DNA of 64,000 bases from Triplophysa rosa (lineage: Eukaryota > Chordata > Actinopteri > Cypriniformes > Nemacheilidae), in NCBI RefSeq assembly GCF_024868665.1, contig NC_079906.1, positions 14,923,226 through 14,987,225 on the forward strand, written 5' to 3'. Shown one piece after another: positions 1 to 53,782 of the stretch (position 1 is the first letter of the stretch; every line of letters begins with the position of its first letter). A program made the position numbers and the translations under genes. The notes beneath the pieces are model-generated. The model ran no database searches. It saw only the letters and a list, made by a program, of their open reading frames with translations, and had not been told where the DNA came from.

Positions 1-1395
1 CAGAGCGCTCTCTTTTTCGTGTAAAAGTAACAGAGGCCTGTTCTATCTAGGGCAACCCAAATGCATGTGGGAAATGCCATTTTCCATAGTGACTTATCGC
101 TTCCCTATATTAGCTGGAGCAGGTGTATCGGTGGAATAGCATTGTAAATTCACTGCAGAGTGTTCGAACGTCAGAACTATGAGTTGAAAAATAAAGACCT
201 CGAGTGGAAATCTAGAATTTTCGTCGCTTGGCTGAAAGACTCCCGTTAACCGTTGCCGTAGTGACCAATATGTCAAGTGTTAGTATGTTAATGGATATTG
301 ATATGTGTGTTGTTTGCATTTGCCCTTATAGTGAATGTGGAGATGGGCGGTAGTGGTTAGTTAGAAATGTCATGAGTAATAATACCACATCTGTGTGTTA
401 CTGCGTGTAGGAGTGATAGTGGGTGCAGGGGAAAAGGTCAGATGACATTTGTGACAAGATTATTTTGAATTTGGATATTTTGGTTGTGGAGAAAACGAAA
501 CGTCATATTCGTCTGGTTGTTTTAGAGCGTTTTTGGTGTGTTTTTGTTGCAGCGGTGGTGGTTTGAGTGGTTGGTAGTTTTGGAGTGTGTCTCAGTGGCG
601 TTGTTATGACGATTCCTCACCATGGGCACGAGCTGGGGATCTGAAGGATAAATGATTGGTTGTCATGGCAACACCTGTAGATGAACTGGATAGCCGAAAA
701 AAGTTGCTTGTGTAATGCATAACCTATTCTGTTAATGTGTTTAGAACACACATGACTATATAATATGCAAGTGTGTGATTTAATGTATGTATAAGAGAGA
801 GAGAGAGAGAAAGATTATGCCTGTATGTGTGCATGTTTTTCGTGCATGTGTGTTTGCATCAGCACTAAAATAGGTATTTCTTTTTTCGTTATGGTATAAA
901 ACACATTGTTAATAAATTGAATAAATCAAAGTACTTGACATAACAAAGTCTAAAAATATATAAATATTAACCATGACTGGAATGTAATTTAAAGACGGAT
1001 ATAATATAAAGACGGAAAAGGAGAATTTTTACAGGGGCATTTGACACTTATGTTTAATTTTAGTCACTTTCGGTGGCATTTTTGCCCTCAGATCTGTTTA
1101 TTTGTTGACCCTGGTGTTAGTATGTTAGCGTGTAGGATGTGCATCATTTCCACTGCTGCACGCACAGCAGAAGGACACAGACAAAAGATGCTTGAGGACA
1201 AGACTGTTGCCTTGTCACGTTTCACTATAATTACTCCCTGGATGCTTTTGTCCTTGCCTCACAAGCAGGTCTGCATTTATGGATGCAAATTGTATTGTTC
1301 CTATATTGTTAAATTGCAGTATGACTTTCTCATAAATGTGACGTTAATAGTAATGCATTGCACTCGTGCATAGTTTTTAGTTGTTGCTATAACAC
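1..1395. other. no gene seen
   Basis: AT-rich sequence with a short GA run near 793-811. Frames are short and not protein-like. Probably intron or upstream flank of iqsec2. Confidence 0.5.
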
Positions 1396-1925
1396 TAATA
1401 CTATGGAGGACTAAACCTGCAAAAATTATAAATAAATAAATGTATAAATAAATAAATATATAAACGAATAAATGTAATAATATGAAAATAAATAAAGGAA
1501 TGAATGGTTTGATAAAACAAAATAATTCGTTTTAGCTATTATTGATCTTAGCTTTAACTTTTCTTTTCATTTTTTAAATTGATTTATTATTTTTTGTGTC
1601 CTTTTTTTAATTATTTTTAATTATTATTATTATTTATTTTTAGATTATTTTATTTATCATTTCCTTTTATTTTTACATTTATTTATTTATACGTTTATTT
1701 ATTTTTATATTTATTTATTATCGCATGTATTTATTTCCACTTTTATTTATTTATTCTTGAATTTATTCTTACTTTTCTGTGTCTTGTATGATAATTAGAT
1801 GGGTTGGTCTTGCCTACTATTGGTTCAGCGTAGATTGAAGCGTTTGATCGATTACTCTTGACTTGTTTTGGACTAACGTCACGTCACTCACTGATCGTTT
1901 GCTTCGTGTATAACGTTAAGTAACT

Positions 1926-2156
1926 ATGTCGGGCGCACAATTAGCTAGAGAGTTACAGCATTTAGCCAATGAAGTCGATAACCATGCATCAAATGACTAT
2001 GTGTCATTCAGATTAGATGCATTTATTGAGGATTTATTACAGATTGACGGCGAGATAAATGACAAAGTTCTCCCTCGGTTGTTAGCCTCTTTGCAGCACA
2101 TTCAAAGTCTGTGCGAGTCAGAGGGTGCTATGGTGGTGTTACAGTTCAACTGGTGA
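1926..2156 (+). CDS. 76-aa ORF in left arm of fold-back element
   Basis: It starts MSGAQLARELQHLANEVDNH and encodes a mostly helical acidic peptide that ends soon after the arm boundary. It is duplicated in the other arm, so it is the 5' end of a parent element's gene rather than a host gene. It vaguely resembles the N-terminus upstream of the integrase domain in fish integrase-like transposon proteins, from memory only. Function unknown. Confidence 0.4.
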   Translation: MSGAQLARELQHLANEVDNHASNDYVSFRLDAFIEDLLQIDGEINDKVLPRLLASLQHIQSLCESEGAMVVLQFNW

Positions 2157-2821
2157 AAATCATAAAGCACAAAATGTAATAAGGTTTAACTACACAGATG
2201 AGCTTGTAAACCGAAGTCGCAAGCTAACGCTTTGTCAAAGTGATAGTTATAAGCAGCCTTTCGGTTAGAAAAAGCGTAAAGATTTAATGTAACATGATGT
2301 AACATAATGTAAATGAATTGAGACATAGTGAACTTAAGTCACAAGTTAACACGGTAGTAATGAGCATCGTTCTTTCACTACAGGGGCCATCAAATGGAAA
2401 CCATTCCTTCTAAAAAGACGTGGTTACTAAACGGTACTCGTAAACTACATTCCATAAGAGATAAATAACACAGAGGTCACAAGTTAAAACGGGCATATTC
2501 CCTTGATTCATCCAGCTGCATATTGTTGTGTGACATCTTGATATTATTGCAAAGATCCGCAGCAGCTAGCATTGCGAAATAGCTTAGTGTGATTGTTACC
2601 GTAGTGACACGCTGCCTCGCTTTATTGTATGGGTACGAATCCCGTGTCAAATCGCTTTATTTATTTTTTCACCTCGCTTCAGCCGTTACGGGCGATCATA
2701 CCAATAATTTGCAATCTTAACAAGAATGTCAAAATCATGTAACAAGAAAGTCTGTGTTTATTAGACATCTTAATATCAAGTCGTCTTGTGCTTTCAGAAT
2801 CGACGAATCTGCTGAGGTCGT

Positions 2822-3046
2822 TCATGCACCTCTTTGGCAGAGGACCTGTAACCGGAACTTGGTCACCACCTTAGCACCCCCTGACTCGCACAGATTTTGA
2901 AGAACTTTGTCATTTATCTCGCCGTCAATCTGTAATAAATCCTCAATAAGTGCATCTAATCTGAATGACACATAGTCATTTGATGCATGGTTATCGACTT
3001 CATTGGCTAAATGCTGTAACTCTCTAGCTAATTGTGCGCCCGCCAT
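2822..3046 (-). CDS. 74-aa ORF in right arm of fold-back element
   Basis: The inverted partner of the left-arm ORF: MAGAQLARELQHLANEVDNH, one residue different in this stretch. It lacks an in-frame 10-residue segment present on the left and then runs into a different C-terminus. Unlikely to be a functional protein on its own. Confidence 0.4.
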   Translation of the reverse strand: MAGAQLARELQHLANEVDNHASNDYVSFRLDALIEDLLQIDGEINDKVLQNLCESGGAKVVTKFRLQVLCQRGA

Positions 3047-4247
3047 AGTTACTTAACGTTATACACGAAGCAAACGATCAGTGAGTGACGTGACGTTAGT
3101 CCAAAACAAGTCAAGAGTAATCGATCAAACGCTTCAATCTACGCTGAACCAATAGTAGGCAAGACCAACCCATCTAATTATCATACAAGACACAGAAAAG
3201 TAAGAATAAATACAAGAATAAATAAATAAAAGTGGAAATAAATACATGCGATAATAAATAAATATAAAAATAAATAAACGTATAAATAAATAAATGTAAA
3301 AATAAAAGGAAATGATAAATAAAATAATCTAAAAATAAATAATAATAATAATAATAAATAATTAAAAAATAAACACAAAAAATAATAAATCAATTTAAAA
3401 AATGAAAAGAAAAGTTAAAGCTAAGATCAATAATAGCTCAAACGAATTATTTTGTTTTATCAAACCATTCATTCCTTTATTTATTTTCATATTATTACAT
3501 TTATTCGTTTATATATTTATTTATTTATACATTAATTTATTTATAATTTTTGCAGGTTTAGTCCTCCATATAATACAAGGATGCTATAATGAATGAAATC
3601 ACTTTCATAGCTCTGCACAACCTGATTCCCTGAGCTAGAGGTTGGGTGAGTGTGTGTGCTGGTCCCTGCTGTGCTAAGCATGGAAATAACTCATGGTAGA
3701 GGTTTACTGTGTTCCTCTTTCCCACCCCAGCAGCCCCTGCAGTCTGCAGTCAGCAGCAATGCATCACTCAGATGAGAACTGTGTGTGTGAGAGAGAGAGA
3801 GAGTTTAGTCATTCGTCACAGAATTACAGTACATTGTAACTGGACATATGATGTAATACACATTCTTTATAAGCTGTACTGTATTACTCCGAGTTCTGAG
3901 TATACTTGGGTGAGGATGTCATGCTATATTTTACTAGAGCTTCCATTATAATAGGATTGGATCAATACCAACATCTTTGGCTTTGATACGATACCTGCTT
4001 CTACATCGGTATCAATACTACTGTAAATAAACGGCCTCATGAGTTTTGTAGTTAACATCTTCACGTGTTTTGAGCATTCAGCTTTGAAAATTTGTTGTGT
4101 GCGCAAAGTTTAGAATGAAACACTCAGCAGAACAGCACCAAGCAGAACTCTACTTCAACTTTTATGATGACTGGATTTGTAAATATGCACAGGGACAGCA
4201 ACTTTGCAAATAGTATTTTATCAAACCTAATAAGCTTTTAGTAAACT

Positions 4248-4500
4248 TAAAGGGATAGTTAACCAAAAATGACACACAAGATGATCTATTTTGAAGAATG
4301 TTGGTGACCGAACAGCAGCGGCACCCATTCACTTCTATTGTATGGACACAAAACCAATGCAAGTCAATGGGTGCCAGCTAACAACATTCTTCAAAATATC
4401 TTCTTTTGTGTTTTGCAGAAGAAAGTCATACAGGGTTTGAAATGACAAAAGGGGGAGTAAATGATGACAGAATTTTCATTTTTGTGGGAACTATCCCTAA
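4248..4500. mobile_element. Angel-like palindromic element
   Basis: Begins TTAAAGGGATAGTT and ends AACTATCCCTAA, with internal inverted segments around CATTGACTT-type sequences and ATGATGACAGAATTTTCATT near the right end. This is the TTAA-flanked palindromic family common in cyprinids, called Angel in my recollection. Confidence 0.75.
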
Positions 4501-4860
4501 AAATGTCTTTGTTCTGTTGAACACCGAGAAAGATATTTGGAAGAATGTTAGCAATTTTCAGCTCTGGGACATCATCCAATACCATAGCAGAAGAAAATGT
4601 ATATTTTTTTGTTCTGTTGAACAAAAAATAGATATTTTGAAGAATTAAGGAAAACAAACAGTTCTGCGGCACCTTTGACTTCCATTTACTTTTTTCTACT
4701 ATGGTGGTCAGTCCCAGAAGTGAAAATTGCTAACATTCATCAGAATTCAGTAATTTATCATCAGTGTTCATCAGAACAAAGTAATTTATACAGGTACGAA
4801 ATTACATGAGGGAGAGTAATGATGACAGAATTAGAATTTTTGGGTGAACTATTCCTTTAA
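4501..4860. mobile_element. second Angel-like element, head to tail with the first
   Basis: Shares TTTGTTCTGTTGAACA, GATATTTGGAAGAATG and the right end TTGGGTGAACTATTCCTTTAA. Its left end is lost at the junction with the preceding copy. Confidence 0.65.
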
Positions 4861-7254
4861 CACCATAAAGCGATGTTTTTATGTGTTTTTAACATGGTGC
4901 GTTTATTTGACGCGATGTGAACATTGTCTCTGTTCAGTTCATTTAACACGCATTTACAACCTCCACCTGAGTGCATTTTTTGCTGAAGTGGTCAGAAATA
5001 TGATGCTGTATCTTGACAAAACTGGGCAGACTGAAGCCGAACCTGAACAGTTATGAGATTGTGTAAAGATTTGTGTCTTGACCTTAACCGTGTATCTGCA
5101 TTTACAACAGCACAGAGAATTGTAAGACCTGTTTGATCTAACTAACCACTAAACAAAGTCAGAGATGTGCCCTCATGTTCCCCTTTGCTCTTATGGGCTT
5201 CAGTAGAAGGGTTGCTGAGGGAACGAGGTGAGTTATCACAAATGTGTTTTTGTAAAGAACTGTGTGGGCGAGAGAGACAGAAAGAGAGAGAGCGAGAGAA
5301 AAGGGCGAAGAAAGATATGCAAGAAGAAACTAGAGATAATTGAAAGAAAGGAGAGAGGGATAGAAACAGTGTGATGTGTGAAACAAGGGGACAGTGCAGC
5401 TATGCAGAGAATTACAAAAGGAGATGAGCCCTCTGTGCGCGCACACCCACACCCACACACAGATTCACACTCCCACATCCTATCACACATGAAGACCTCT
5501 GTATACAACAGCTACATCAGTGACATCACAAACACCCTGTTTCACTGACCAATGAAACGTGCGGTTTGCCTTGAATATAGATATTCTTTGTTTAGTATGT
5601 GTTTTCTTTAGGATGCTTTTTGCTACGCTTTTCACAGACGATATATAATTATACAAATATTATTTGGCCACTATGCTTCTTGATTGCTATCAGGATGTAA
5701 AGAGATTCCAACCAGCAAGACAAACAATGTTTCTGGACAGGATCACCTATTCTGCCTTTAAGTATCAGCTTCACCACAAACACATTTTTTCAACCATGCC
5801 ATTTTCCACAATGACCATTCTTATCTACCAGCTATACCAGTACCAACCAGATTAAAATGGCATGGCTGAAGCTCGGTCTACCCTATAATGTTGAATTTAT
5901 TTTCAGTCCTCATGATTAACAGCCACACAGCCTGTCAAAATTGGCAGTGAACAGCAGGCGATATCCAGCGCTGTCTTTATGGCCCACACCATGTTTCCCT
6001 CGGCTTGCATCAGCCCATCCAGGTGAGCCCAGAGAGACTCGTAGACCAGCAAAAGATGGTAATACAGAGTTTAGCTTCATTTGCTAAGTGTACGACTTTG
6101 GGGAGATTAGATAAGCCCCTCTCTTGGTTTGTCCCTCAGTGGTATGGTTCATATCAGCTGTTTTTGAGGTGACCGTACAGATGACATTTTCACAAGAGGA
6201 CAGACCATTTGTTTGTCCCCCGGGCAGAAAAACTGTTTTTAGTGAGTGCGTGCATGTGAGAGATCGAGAGAGAGAGCTTGTTGAGGAGAATTTTTGTTAG
6301 TGGTCATGTACCGATACTCTTCCTCCTCAGAGGATTCAACATGGCTGTGTGTGTTTCCTACAGACATCCCAGCTGGAATCTCAGTCTTACTAAAACAATT
6401 GCAATTGAGCTGTTAACAAATGTGGCGCGATGAAGAAAAACACAGAAGTGGTGGAGTGTCTTATTAAACATGAACGCTATGATGAATAGAGAAAATAAAA
6501 AGCAATTTTCTGAGGTAGAAATAAAATATCTGACCTGAATACGGTTTGAATGGCACAAATGAAAACGTATATTGTAAATTGAGGAGATTAAGACTGGCAA
6601 CGCATTCCTATTTCAAAGTTTTAGGCCCATTAAAACCCACTTAGATGCTGAATAATGTCATTTTATTTTAGTGCCAAGATACTGTCTCTTAAGCTCAATA
6701 TACATCTATAAGTAATGAGTATTTGTCAAGTATTTATCTTGTAATTCAGCTTGATAGCACTAAAATGACAAACTTTAGCTTTAAGTTTGATACTTAAACA
6801 TTTCTTTGCACATAATGTAGCGTTAAGGTCTCAAAGATCCCCGTTCACACCCACAGATTCATCTCTCTCCACAATGAGAACTCATGCCATCTACCTACAC
6901 ACATCTACATCCAAAGATATCTATCCATCTGTATCTATCCTCCATCCCTCTCTTAATTTTCCTGTTCACATTGTTCCATTTCCCATGCATATCCACTTTC
7001 TCTTAGTTTTCTTTTTCTTTCTATCTTTTCACTTTGTATTGTGTCTGCTCGAGCTTTGGGTGATGTCTGTGCTGTATTTGATTTCTTAATGTTTTTTGTG
7101 TTAGATGTATGGAACCACTGCTGTACAGACAGAAGACAAACTGAACATGGGAATTTTCAGTTTGATTCAGTAAAAAAATGAAACCAAACAACTCTTCCTC
7201 CTTTTTTAGTTTCACGTAAAGTGCGCAAGATGTTTTAGGGAGGTTTCTTTTGTT
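4861..7254. other. no gene seen
   Basis: Intron-like sequence with GA-rich stretches (5270-5360, 6260-6277). No supported exon. Confidence 0.5.
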
Positions 7255-7585
7255 GGTTAGTTAAAAAATTACAATATCCATCACCTTAGATATTTGTTAT
7301 GTTTTTATTACCTTAGAATGAGCTATTTCTATCTACATACACCGCGGGTCCCCTTGCATGGAATTCGCCATGTTGTTTCTACTGTAGCCCTAATTGGACA
7401 AACTGCTACAGCGCACGTTTTGTAAATATGTTTTCTCCTTCGGCAAAGAAGTAAAAACGTGATGACATTTTAGTGCTTTGTGAGCCGCTGTAGTGCTTTG
7501 AGAGGTAGGGCTGGAGTGAGCCATTGGTTGCAGTTCACAACCTCACCACTAGATGTCGCTAATTTTTAATGCATTGGACCTTTAA
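7255..7585. repeat. interspersed repeat related to 19548-19738
   Basis: Shares ATTACCTTAGAATGAGCTAT and TCTACATACACCGCG with 19660-19705. It ends CACTAGATGTCGCTAA and TGGACCTTTAAA, the typical end of a short cyprinid repeat that starts AAAGGTCCAGTGTGTA. Confidence 0.6.
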
Positions 7586-9282
7586 AGAGTAATATCTCTA
7601 TGCCTCAGGGACAAAATCCCTTTTTTCTGCCGTTGAGAGAGAGAGTTGCGACAACAGAAGTTCAACCTTTTTGCGTGTCACGTGATTCATGGAGCCTCCA
7701 GTTAGTTCCAGGAAGTTATTTTTTCTCTTTAAATGCTTTATTTCTTGATTTTTTTATTCATTAACGGACTTGCGTCTTTAAATGGGTTAAAAGTTCGGCA
7801 CAATCGGTCTGTTTAGTCGTAGCTCCATGCGCCACTAGTAAGTTCCGGGAACTTTTGAGAGCCTCCATGAACCGCCATTGCAGTGAAAAAACAGTTACAT
7901 CCAGAGCCATAGAGAGAGAGAGAGAGAGTTGCATCAACTCCGTTGACGCCAATGGAACAAAGTCCATGTGGGCGGGGATATTATTAATAGACCAATAATA
8001 TTACAGCCATCTAATGTATTAGCAAACCCATAAAATCCTGACAGATAAAATCAAATCCTGCCCCCCATTTTCCCTGTAAAATGTTCCATTGTCAAAGTTA
8101 AATACGTTGTGAATCATTTAATGGTTTTAATGAAAATAGACAACTGTTATTAGCCAGTAGATGTCAGTCACACACATATTTCACCAAGTAAACCCCAAGG
8201 ATTGTGTTGTCTTATTTTGACTCACGTTAAAGCATGTGGGTTGGTGGCACACCTTTCTTAGTAGGCAATATGATTCATTCAGACAGAAAAATCACTCCAT
8301 TTGTCATTTTTGGCATGACAGAACTGCATAGTGGAATAATGGCTGACGGATATTGATTTTCATACTGTATCCCCGACACCATTCAGCACTCGTGTTATTT
8401 GACAAATTTCCTACGCTTTAGGTCTAACGGATGCCTTGTTTTCTAGGCCCTTTTACAAGAAGAGTACATGCATGTATATGAAGCCTTAACATTTCTTGGA
8501 TGTTATTAAAGAGAGATTTTATATAGTTATGCAGTAGATAACCTAATCTCTCTATATAAGATCTGCTTCTTCCCGTGAATCTCGTGTGAATCCATATTAC
8601 AGGGAATTGAATTCTGGCACACCCCATATTGACAGTTATTCACTTAACAGTATGGGTTAAAGGCTATTAAATGATACTGTAAGTAAAAGGATTATTAAAA
8701 CAAAGTGTTTTAGTGGATTGCTTTTAACTCTTATAGTGTCAAGTTGCAGTGTAGGGATGATTGTATAGTGTTACCTGTACCCATCACCAGGGGCCTGAAG
8801 TATCAACGTTGCCAAAATAGGCATTGAAATGTGCGTATACAATTTTTTTTTACACACGCAAGGATGTACAAAAAGTAAACTTTGTGTAGATTTCATCATT
8901 TCTGTAGGGTGTACATATTTATATCAATTTTTATACATGAGGTCCCAGGTCTTTCCACCTGCCATGTAACGCTACACATGGGTTATTTGCATAAATTCTG
9001 CATAAACCTCCGATTTGACGCCACTTCATAAATCTTCATTACATATTCTGCCTGACTGCACCTAACAGCTCAATAAAATTCTGCATAACGCTTCATATCG
9101 CTGCCTAACCATGCTTGTACTGCTGCTAAAGTGTTTGTAATGTTTGCATGTGGCTGTCTTTGTTGTCTGTATCTTTGGTTTCTTTCTTGACTTTATTTTT
9201 TCTCTCTTTTTCTTTCTCTCTCTCGCTCTCTCTTTCTGTGACTATCTCTATCTTCCTCTCTCCGTCTCTTTCTTTCTGTCAG
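7586..9282. other. intron-like, no gene seen
   Basis: A short GA run at 7912-7928 and, from about 9195, a long CT-rich tract that serves as pyrimidine tract of exon 9283. Confidence 0.5.
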
Positions 9283-50103
<40,821 letters not shown>

Positions 50104-53100
50104 GGGTGAGCCGCAGTAGAGGGCGCAGGGTCAGAGTCCCAACGCAGACGAGCCGAAGCCCAGGCAAGAGGAAGCAAACCCTACTCAGCCTCTGTTACTT
50201 CCACATACGCTTTCCTCATGTGTAGAGCCTCAAGATGTCGCAGGGGAGCGGGATCCTGGCCAGCTACATGGTCACTGTTAGCCTGAACGGCGAAACACAC
50301 TTGCTGTGTCGGGATCTAATCTACGACTGAAGTTCTGAGAAGCCAAAAGTGATGAAGACGTAAAGCAGAGTAAAAGTGTTTTTGAAAGTTTACGTTGAAT
50401 TGGATGTGCATCTCTGCCGAAGGTTGAGCTTACAAGAAGAAAGGGGGTGCCAATGTAAATCAAACTCAGATTCTGGATTTAAAGAGACCAAATTTGACTA
50501 TATATAGTGAAAAGGTGTGCCGTAAGCTTTTTTAACGTCAAAAACTGAAGGAGCATGGACCAAACTGAACAGATGAGTGCAAAACCTACCAGAAACTGGG
50601 ACTTGAACTGAACTTTTCATTCGTAGTCTTTTTAAGTTTTCATGCGTGTCAGATGACAATCATTCCAGAGTTAGTCAGAAAACGATTGATACATTCCTCA
50701 AAATTTCAAACTTATTTCTCATCTGAAATATACTGTTTAAAAGGACCAGCATGCACTTCAAGGGGATGCGACTTTTCTTTTGACTCGTGAGTGGATGAAC
50801 AGGGTGTTTAATCATTGAGAAAGCTTCATTTAATGTATGCTGTGCAGTGAGAAAGGGACATTTTTGACATTTTGAAAATGATTTAAGCCAATCCTTGCTG
50901 AAAAGACCATTCTGTGCTGGTTTGTGCTGGTTTATGCTGGTGGTGATAGTGAACCGACATAGCCAGTCACTAACAAAACATGGTAACCCTTATGAAAGAA
51001 AACTATGTGGGAATATACTGGAAAATATAATGCAATATGTTAATCATACATTTCCATATTATATTTTTCCAATATATGAAAGTGGCAGTATTATTGTAAT
51101 ATACAGTATTAACAATGTATTATTTCAAATATTTATTAAATGATTTAATATATTGACAGTTCATATAAAGGAAAATATCTTTTCTTTGGTTAAGGGTAAG
51201 CTAGTTATAAAAACACTACAGTGACGTGCTAATCTTTTCAACAAGGATACTTGTGTAAAACATCTTTTTAGACCTCAGCTATGTCATGATGTGATTTGTG
51301 TTACCAGTTGAATGTGAGCCAGTTTTAAAAACGTTTGGGTAGATGTTTTGCTGTCTTTTGGTACTACTGTACATTAAGAAATATAATGAGTCTGGACTAA
51401 TAGCCACCAATCACAAATCAGTACGTTTAACTCAGCACCACCTCTGCTGTTACCTCAGCTTGTGTACTTCCCATTTAATGTTAATGTTATTCTGTCTGTA
51501 ACTATTTAATCAATCTCATCTGACCTATAAAACATTCATATTTGGCAATTCATCACATAACCTTAGTGCCTACAGTAAAGGTTTGTCATTGGAGGTTCGG
51601 GATCAATGCATCTGGATATTTTCTCTTGATCACCTTCGGATGAACTAGACAGAGTGCCACAGAATTCCTGAAATGAGTTCTGGATTTGGTTTTGTACAGC
51701 TTTAAAACAAGGCAGTAATAGTGTTAAACATTTAGAAGTTACTATTCAGAAACTGAATTTTAAAAGAACGTCTGACTATGGGTGATTTTATGAGTGAATT
51801 TATAACTACTATGATGTCAAATACTGCTCATCTAATTCTTGCTATTTTTGGTGTAAATGCAACTACTAATATGATACATGGATATGTTTTAGCAGAGTGC
51901 TGTGCTGGTTGTTTTATGAGAGCTTTTTTTTTTTTTAGAAAAGGCCGCAGGCTAGATTCCTGGTGTACGATTAATGTAATCGGACTGCTGATTTCAGGTT
52001 AATGTTTTGCAGCAAGGTTGTAAAACTATTATTTACGTGAAAAATGTATGATCCATGTAAATGTTGTTGTTGCCAGAAGCCATACACACTTACTTGAGCA
52101 ACTTGCTCTTTTAATATTGTGAAACAATGCTGAGTTGCATGTCAGTGGCCACTTATTTTTATATGGAAGCGTTTAGGGGACCTATATGCACACACCTACA
52201 CACTCATTCACAGTAAGATGCTGCCAAGGCATCTTTAAATGTAAAGATTTTGCTGAAGTTTCTGGTTTTGCACATACACAAGTTAAAGTTCATCAGTGCC
52301 TAGGATCCAGAGCATCATTACCATCTGCCACCCTCCAGAAACTCTACTTTTTTTCCCTTTCATCGACAACCAAAATTGTCCATTTTCTATATATATATAT
52401 ATTAACACAGAATTGTTCACAGTATTACATTAAAGATTTTTGTGTTGGCAGTTATTTTTATACTTACACAATATTAACCTTTTAGTGTCACAAGGCTCAA
52501 AAAGATCTTTTAAATTATGAATCCGTGCTGCTTGGCCCAGCCCTTTTTGTTTATTTTTTGGCCCAGTTCTCGTCATTGAGGTGATCGTTTGGATTCCAGG
52601 ACTCCAGTACTTCAAATCTGCCTGTATTGCCAGTGGCTGGAAGAACCCATGAAGCAGTCATTACCTCATAATGAAAATTCTGTCATAATTTTTTCACCCT
52701 CCTGTCTTCTGAAACAAGTTATTTATAGCAGAATTTTCTGCTCTTTTCCAACACTGAAAGTAAATGGTGGCCATTGCTGTCAAGCAAGTCTCTCAAGGCA
52801 ATATTTTTTAGAATAAATAATGATTTCAGTTTCTCGCATGAAAATCTTCATATGGCTTCAGAAGAGCTGCTACATAGAACACAAATTACACTTGATGGTA
52901 TATGTAATACCTATGTAATGCTTTTTTGAAGTCTGGTAGTCTTTCCACTTTGCTCAGACATTTAGCAAAAATCCTGTATGGAAGTTTTATAAAGAAATAC
53001 CCTCATACAGGTTTAAAATGACAAGAGGGTTAGTAAAATGTGAAAGTATTTTTATTTTTGAGTGTACTGTCTTTTTAAGGCCTTTTCCCATGTGTTTAAT

Positions 53101-53286
53101 CATAAGCTGTGACATGATCTGAATCTTGAAGGCCATTCTCTTTCACGTTTTTTTTTCTATGCTATGGGTTTAGCTTCTCTGTAGCTCTAATGCTTTGCTC
53201 TTGTGCTTGTATTAACAGTTCCGAGTGCTTGGGCATGCTGAGCTCAAACACAGATACAGCAGAGATGTATGATGTAAAAAAATAAA
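50104..53286 (+). other. iqsec2: iqsec2 3' UTR (extent uncertain)
   Basis: Non-coding sequence after the TGA. AATAAA hexamers occur at 52812 and 53281; the latter is the best candidate end. It contains TGCTGG repeats near 50915 and a decayed Angel-like element. The end of the transcript is inferred. Confidence 0.4.
52661..53080. mobile_element. decayed Angel-like element
   Basis: ATGAAAATTCTGTCATAATT and TTTTATTTTTGAGTGTACTG at opposite ends, with diverged interior, within the putative iqsec2 3' UTR. Confidence 0.5.
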
Positions 53287-53782
53287 TTTAGTAGTTTTTT
53301 AAAGATGTGTGTTCCGGATTGTGGACACGCTAATGTCTTGCGCCACCGTGCCCCGTGTTGCATGTGTACCTGCACTTAGCTGAATGACGCTGTATAAACC
53401 TGAATGTATATATTAGCTGATATAAATATGCCATATTTACTCTGCACTGGACTTGGAAATCTATATGGAACTGGGCATGGGGACATGAACCATTGTTTAC
53501 ATTTTATGGACTCGGGGGGGGGACTTAGAACGAATTGTAATTGTAAAATTGTATCAGTATGTGTGTGTAAGAGCAGTTCCTATATTTAAGATTTAATTGT
53601 ATGAGATTTTATTTGTATATATGTATGAGGTTTCAATGCAAAACACACATTCAGAGAAATTATGTGATAATTTATTGCTCTCATTCTATAAAACATGTTC
53701 TTGCTGTTGGAAAACCTTTTTATTATTATTTCAGAGATCAGACAATATTTTGTGACTACTTGTGTCTGCTGTTTCTGTCTTC

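Larger units (their letters stand above)
1402..3570. mobile_element. 2.17-kb fold-back DNA transposon with long inverted arms
   Basis: The left end TATGGAGGACTAAACC is mirrored at the right end, and the arms stay nearly identical for about 740 bases (1402-2150 and 2825-3570), leaving an unrelated centre of about 670 bases. A perfect 6-bp target duplication TAATAC flanks it (1396-1401 and 3571-3576). The outer part of each arm is AT-rich with TAAA/ATTT runs; the inner part carries the same small ORF. A non-autonomous element made from two inverted copies of one end is the simplest reading. The superfamily is not settled: long inverted repeats plus a 6-bp duplication recall Polintons or Dada elements, but the ends do not match Polinton AG termini. 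Confidence 0.85.

Noticed and set aside
1402..3570. Firm assignment of the fold-back element to Polinton or Dada
   Set aside because: The 6-bp duplication is suggestive, but the termini lack the Polinton AG and no diagnostic protein is present.
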